DNA from: an uncultured Loktanella sp.
GTDB lineage: Bacteria; Pseudomonadota; Alphaproteobacteria; Rhodobacterales; Rhodobacteraceae
Assembly (NCBI GenBank): GCA_913061335.1
Contig: CAJXTP010000125.1
Location: forward strand, 1-8,565
DNA: 8,565 bases
Direction of reading: 5' to 3'
Shown here: positions 7,343-8,565 of the stretch, one piece after another
How positions within the stretch are numbered: position 1 is the stretch's first letter
Layout of the letters: each line of letters begins with the position of its first letter
Position numbers and translations under genes: made by a program
The notes under the pieces: generated by a model
Told to the model about the DNA's origin: nothing
The model's database searches: none
The model's input: the letters and a program-made list of their open reading frames with translations, nothing else

Positions 7343-8519
7343 ATCTGGTCCCCGTTCACAAGCGCGCCTTTGAGCGCAGCGATTTTGAGCTGCACGCGGG
7401 CGACTTCATACTTCAAGCTAACGGCTTCGCGTTGCGTCCTGACTTTGGTTTCAAAGATGTCGACGACATCGGGCACAGCGCGCTGGCCTTCACGTTGCTG
7501 GGCTGCATATATATCATAGTTATCAGAGGCTTGCGCAGCCAATGATTGCGCTTGTATGCCTTGGCGTTGCAGTGATGCCAGCTCGCCTTCCAAGGCCCGC
7601 AAGGACCGGTTGGCGTCTTCTTGGACTTGACCAACGCGGGCTGCTGCCGCTGCTTTTTGCGCGTCAATTGCCCGCAGGGATGCGCCCATGCCAAAGCCAA
7701 TGCCATTCGCAGACCCAAGCCCAAGGCCGATGCCAGAGCCGTTCTTTCCCAAGCTGCCGCCTGCGGTCAGGCTTGGCAGGAAACCGGCGCGCGCGGCGGT
7801 GGCTTCGGCCACGGCGCGGTCGCTTTGCGCGAGGGCTTTCATCACCGATAGCGGTGTGACGTCAGAATTGCTGTCGTGCAGTGTTGATAGGCCAGTCGTG
7901 CCGGACAGCGATGTTGCGGACATCGCATTTAGCTCTGACATCGCGCCTGCTGCTGCCTCGAGGTCTGAGGCCATGTCCGATTGCATCTGGCTAAGTTTTT
8001 GTTGCACGATTTGCAGGTCGACGCGCGATGAAACGCCGCCTTTGACCCGCTCTGACATGACGTACTCAAAGTGGCGCATCCGTTCCATTGCGGATTGGTT
8101 GACGTTTGCGCGCGCAGTGGATGCTTGGGCGGACAGGTATAATTCTAATGCGGACAGCACGCGGTCGTTGGTGTCTTGCGCCAAGACCACGGCGGCGACT
8201 TCGACGTCGGCAGCCGCATAATCGCGCTCAGCTTTTTTGCGGCCATTGTCGAACAGAACTTGTTCCACGACCATCGACGACACAACCGCGCCGAGCGATG
8301 TCAGCGAAAGCGATGGACCCAAGGTTGGCAGCCAGTTGTTGGCGCGGGCTTCTGCGCGCAGTTTGGCGGCGCGCAAATCGGCCTCTGCGGCGCGCGAGTT
8401 CGCGGCCAATACAGCGTTGGCCACTTGGGTATACGGCCCCTCACCAAGCATGGAGCGTCGGTTCAAAAGGCCGTTGATAATGTCAGATTGGGTGCCATTT
8501 TGCATAGCCGGATCAAGCG
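7339..8519 (-). CDS. TolC-family outer-membrane secretion protein, 5' end missing
   Basis: Outer-membrane duct of the type I secretion system, with two related TolC (OEP) repeats. Repeat one has NNWLPTLGPSLSL followed by QVLFDNGRKKAERDY, the usual L-F-D-x-G turn. Repeat two has AARAGFLPSLTAGG, a glycine-rich strand region (GIGLGLGSANGIGFGMG) and ASLRAIDAQKAAAAARV. Long helical segments rich in Ala, Gln and Glu make the periplasmic tunnel. The first available ATG (8505) gives 388 residues, but it is unlikely to be the real start. The frame stays open upstream through five more codons (ALDPA) to 8520, where adapter sequence begins. An in-frame TAA at 8529-8527 is adapter-derived. No signal peptide is visible, although such proteins need one; it must lie in the missing 5' part. 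The family is usually 430-480 residues. Its TGA overlaps the ABC gene start (ATGA). Confidence 0.92.
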
Positions 8520-8565
8520 CTGTCTCTTATACACATCTCCGAGCCCACGAGACCTCTCTACATCT
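8520..8565. other. Illumina Nextera adapter and i7 index (non-genomic)
   Basis: The contig ends in library sequence. The 19-base Tn5 mosaic end CTGTCTCTTATACACATCT occupies 8520-8538. It is followed by the Nextera read-through adapter CCGAGCCCACGAGAC (8539-8553), then the 8-base CTCTCTAC (8554-8561), which matches the i7 index I recall as N707, then ATCT (8562-8565), the first bases of the P7 tail. The order and spacing match a read-through adapter exactly, so this is neither a biological transposon end nor part of the organism. Base 8520 could belong to either side. These bases should be trimmed. Confidence 0.98.

Noticed and set aside
7690..7760. Glycine-rich stretch in the TolC-like protein resembling RTX repeats
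   Set aside because: It lacks the GGxGxDxxx aspartate pattern and lies where the second TolC repeat has its barrel strands, so it is part of the duct and not a secreted RTX domain.
8520..8538. Tn5/IS50-type 19-base mosaic end, as if a transposon starts here
   Set aside because: It is followed exactly by Nextera adapter, an 8-base index and the P7 start, so it comes from library preparation and not from a mobile element in the genome.

Overview
The window looks like the end of a draft contig from an alphaproteobacterium, most likely a marine Rhodobacterales/Roseobacter-type organism. The reasons are moderately high GC, compact overlapping operons, an unsplit PntA, and the style of the type I secretion proteins. 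This placement is inferred from protein character only; no rRNA or marker gene is present.

Layout, left to right. (1) Positions 1-1439, minus strand: pntA, the alpha subunit of proton-translocating NAD(P) transhydrogenase, cut by the left edge about two transmembrane segments into its C-terminal membrane domain. (2) Positions 1440-1602: a divergent intergenic region with a strong Shine-Dalgarno sequence for each flanking gene. (3) Positions 1603-3898, plus strand: a tightly coupled three-gene operon of a short-chain dehydrogenase/reductase, a small DUF1304-type membrane protein and kynureninase (kynU). The genes overlap as TAATG and ATGA. (4) Positions 3899-3947: a short convergent intergenic region holding a 26-bp near-perfect palindrome. 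(5) Positions 3948-8519, minus strand: a type I secretion operon read right to left as TolC-like outer-membrane protein (5' end missing), ABC exporter of the LapB/LssB type, and HlyD-type adaptor. These genes also overlap (ATGA, then TAATG). (6) Positions 8520-8565: not genomic. This is Illumina Nextera adapter sequence with an i7 index and the start of the flow-cell tail.

How the genes work together. The secretion operon encodes all three parts of an envelope-spanning channel: inner-membrane ATPase, periplasmic adaptor and outer-membrane duct. It probably exports an RTX-type protein whose gene is not in the window. The kynU operon points to tryptophan/kynurenine catabolism, cleaving kynurenine to anthranilate and alanine; the roles of the SDR and the membrane protein in it are unknown. 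PntA links NADH and NADPH pools to the proton gradient.

I see no CRISPR array, RNA gene, genuine mobile element or clearly new system. The most consequential observation is the adapter at the right end, because it removes the true start of the TolC-like gene and makes the first available ATG misleading.
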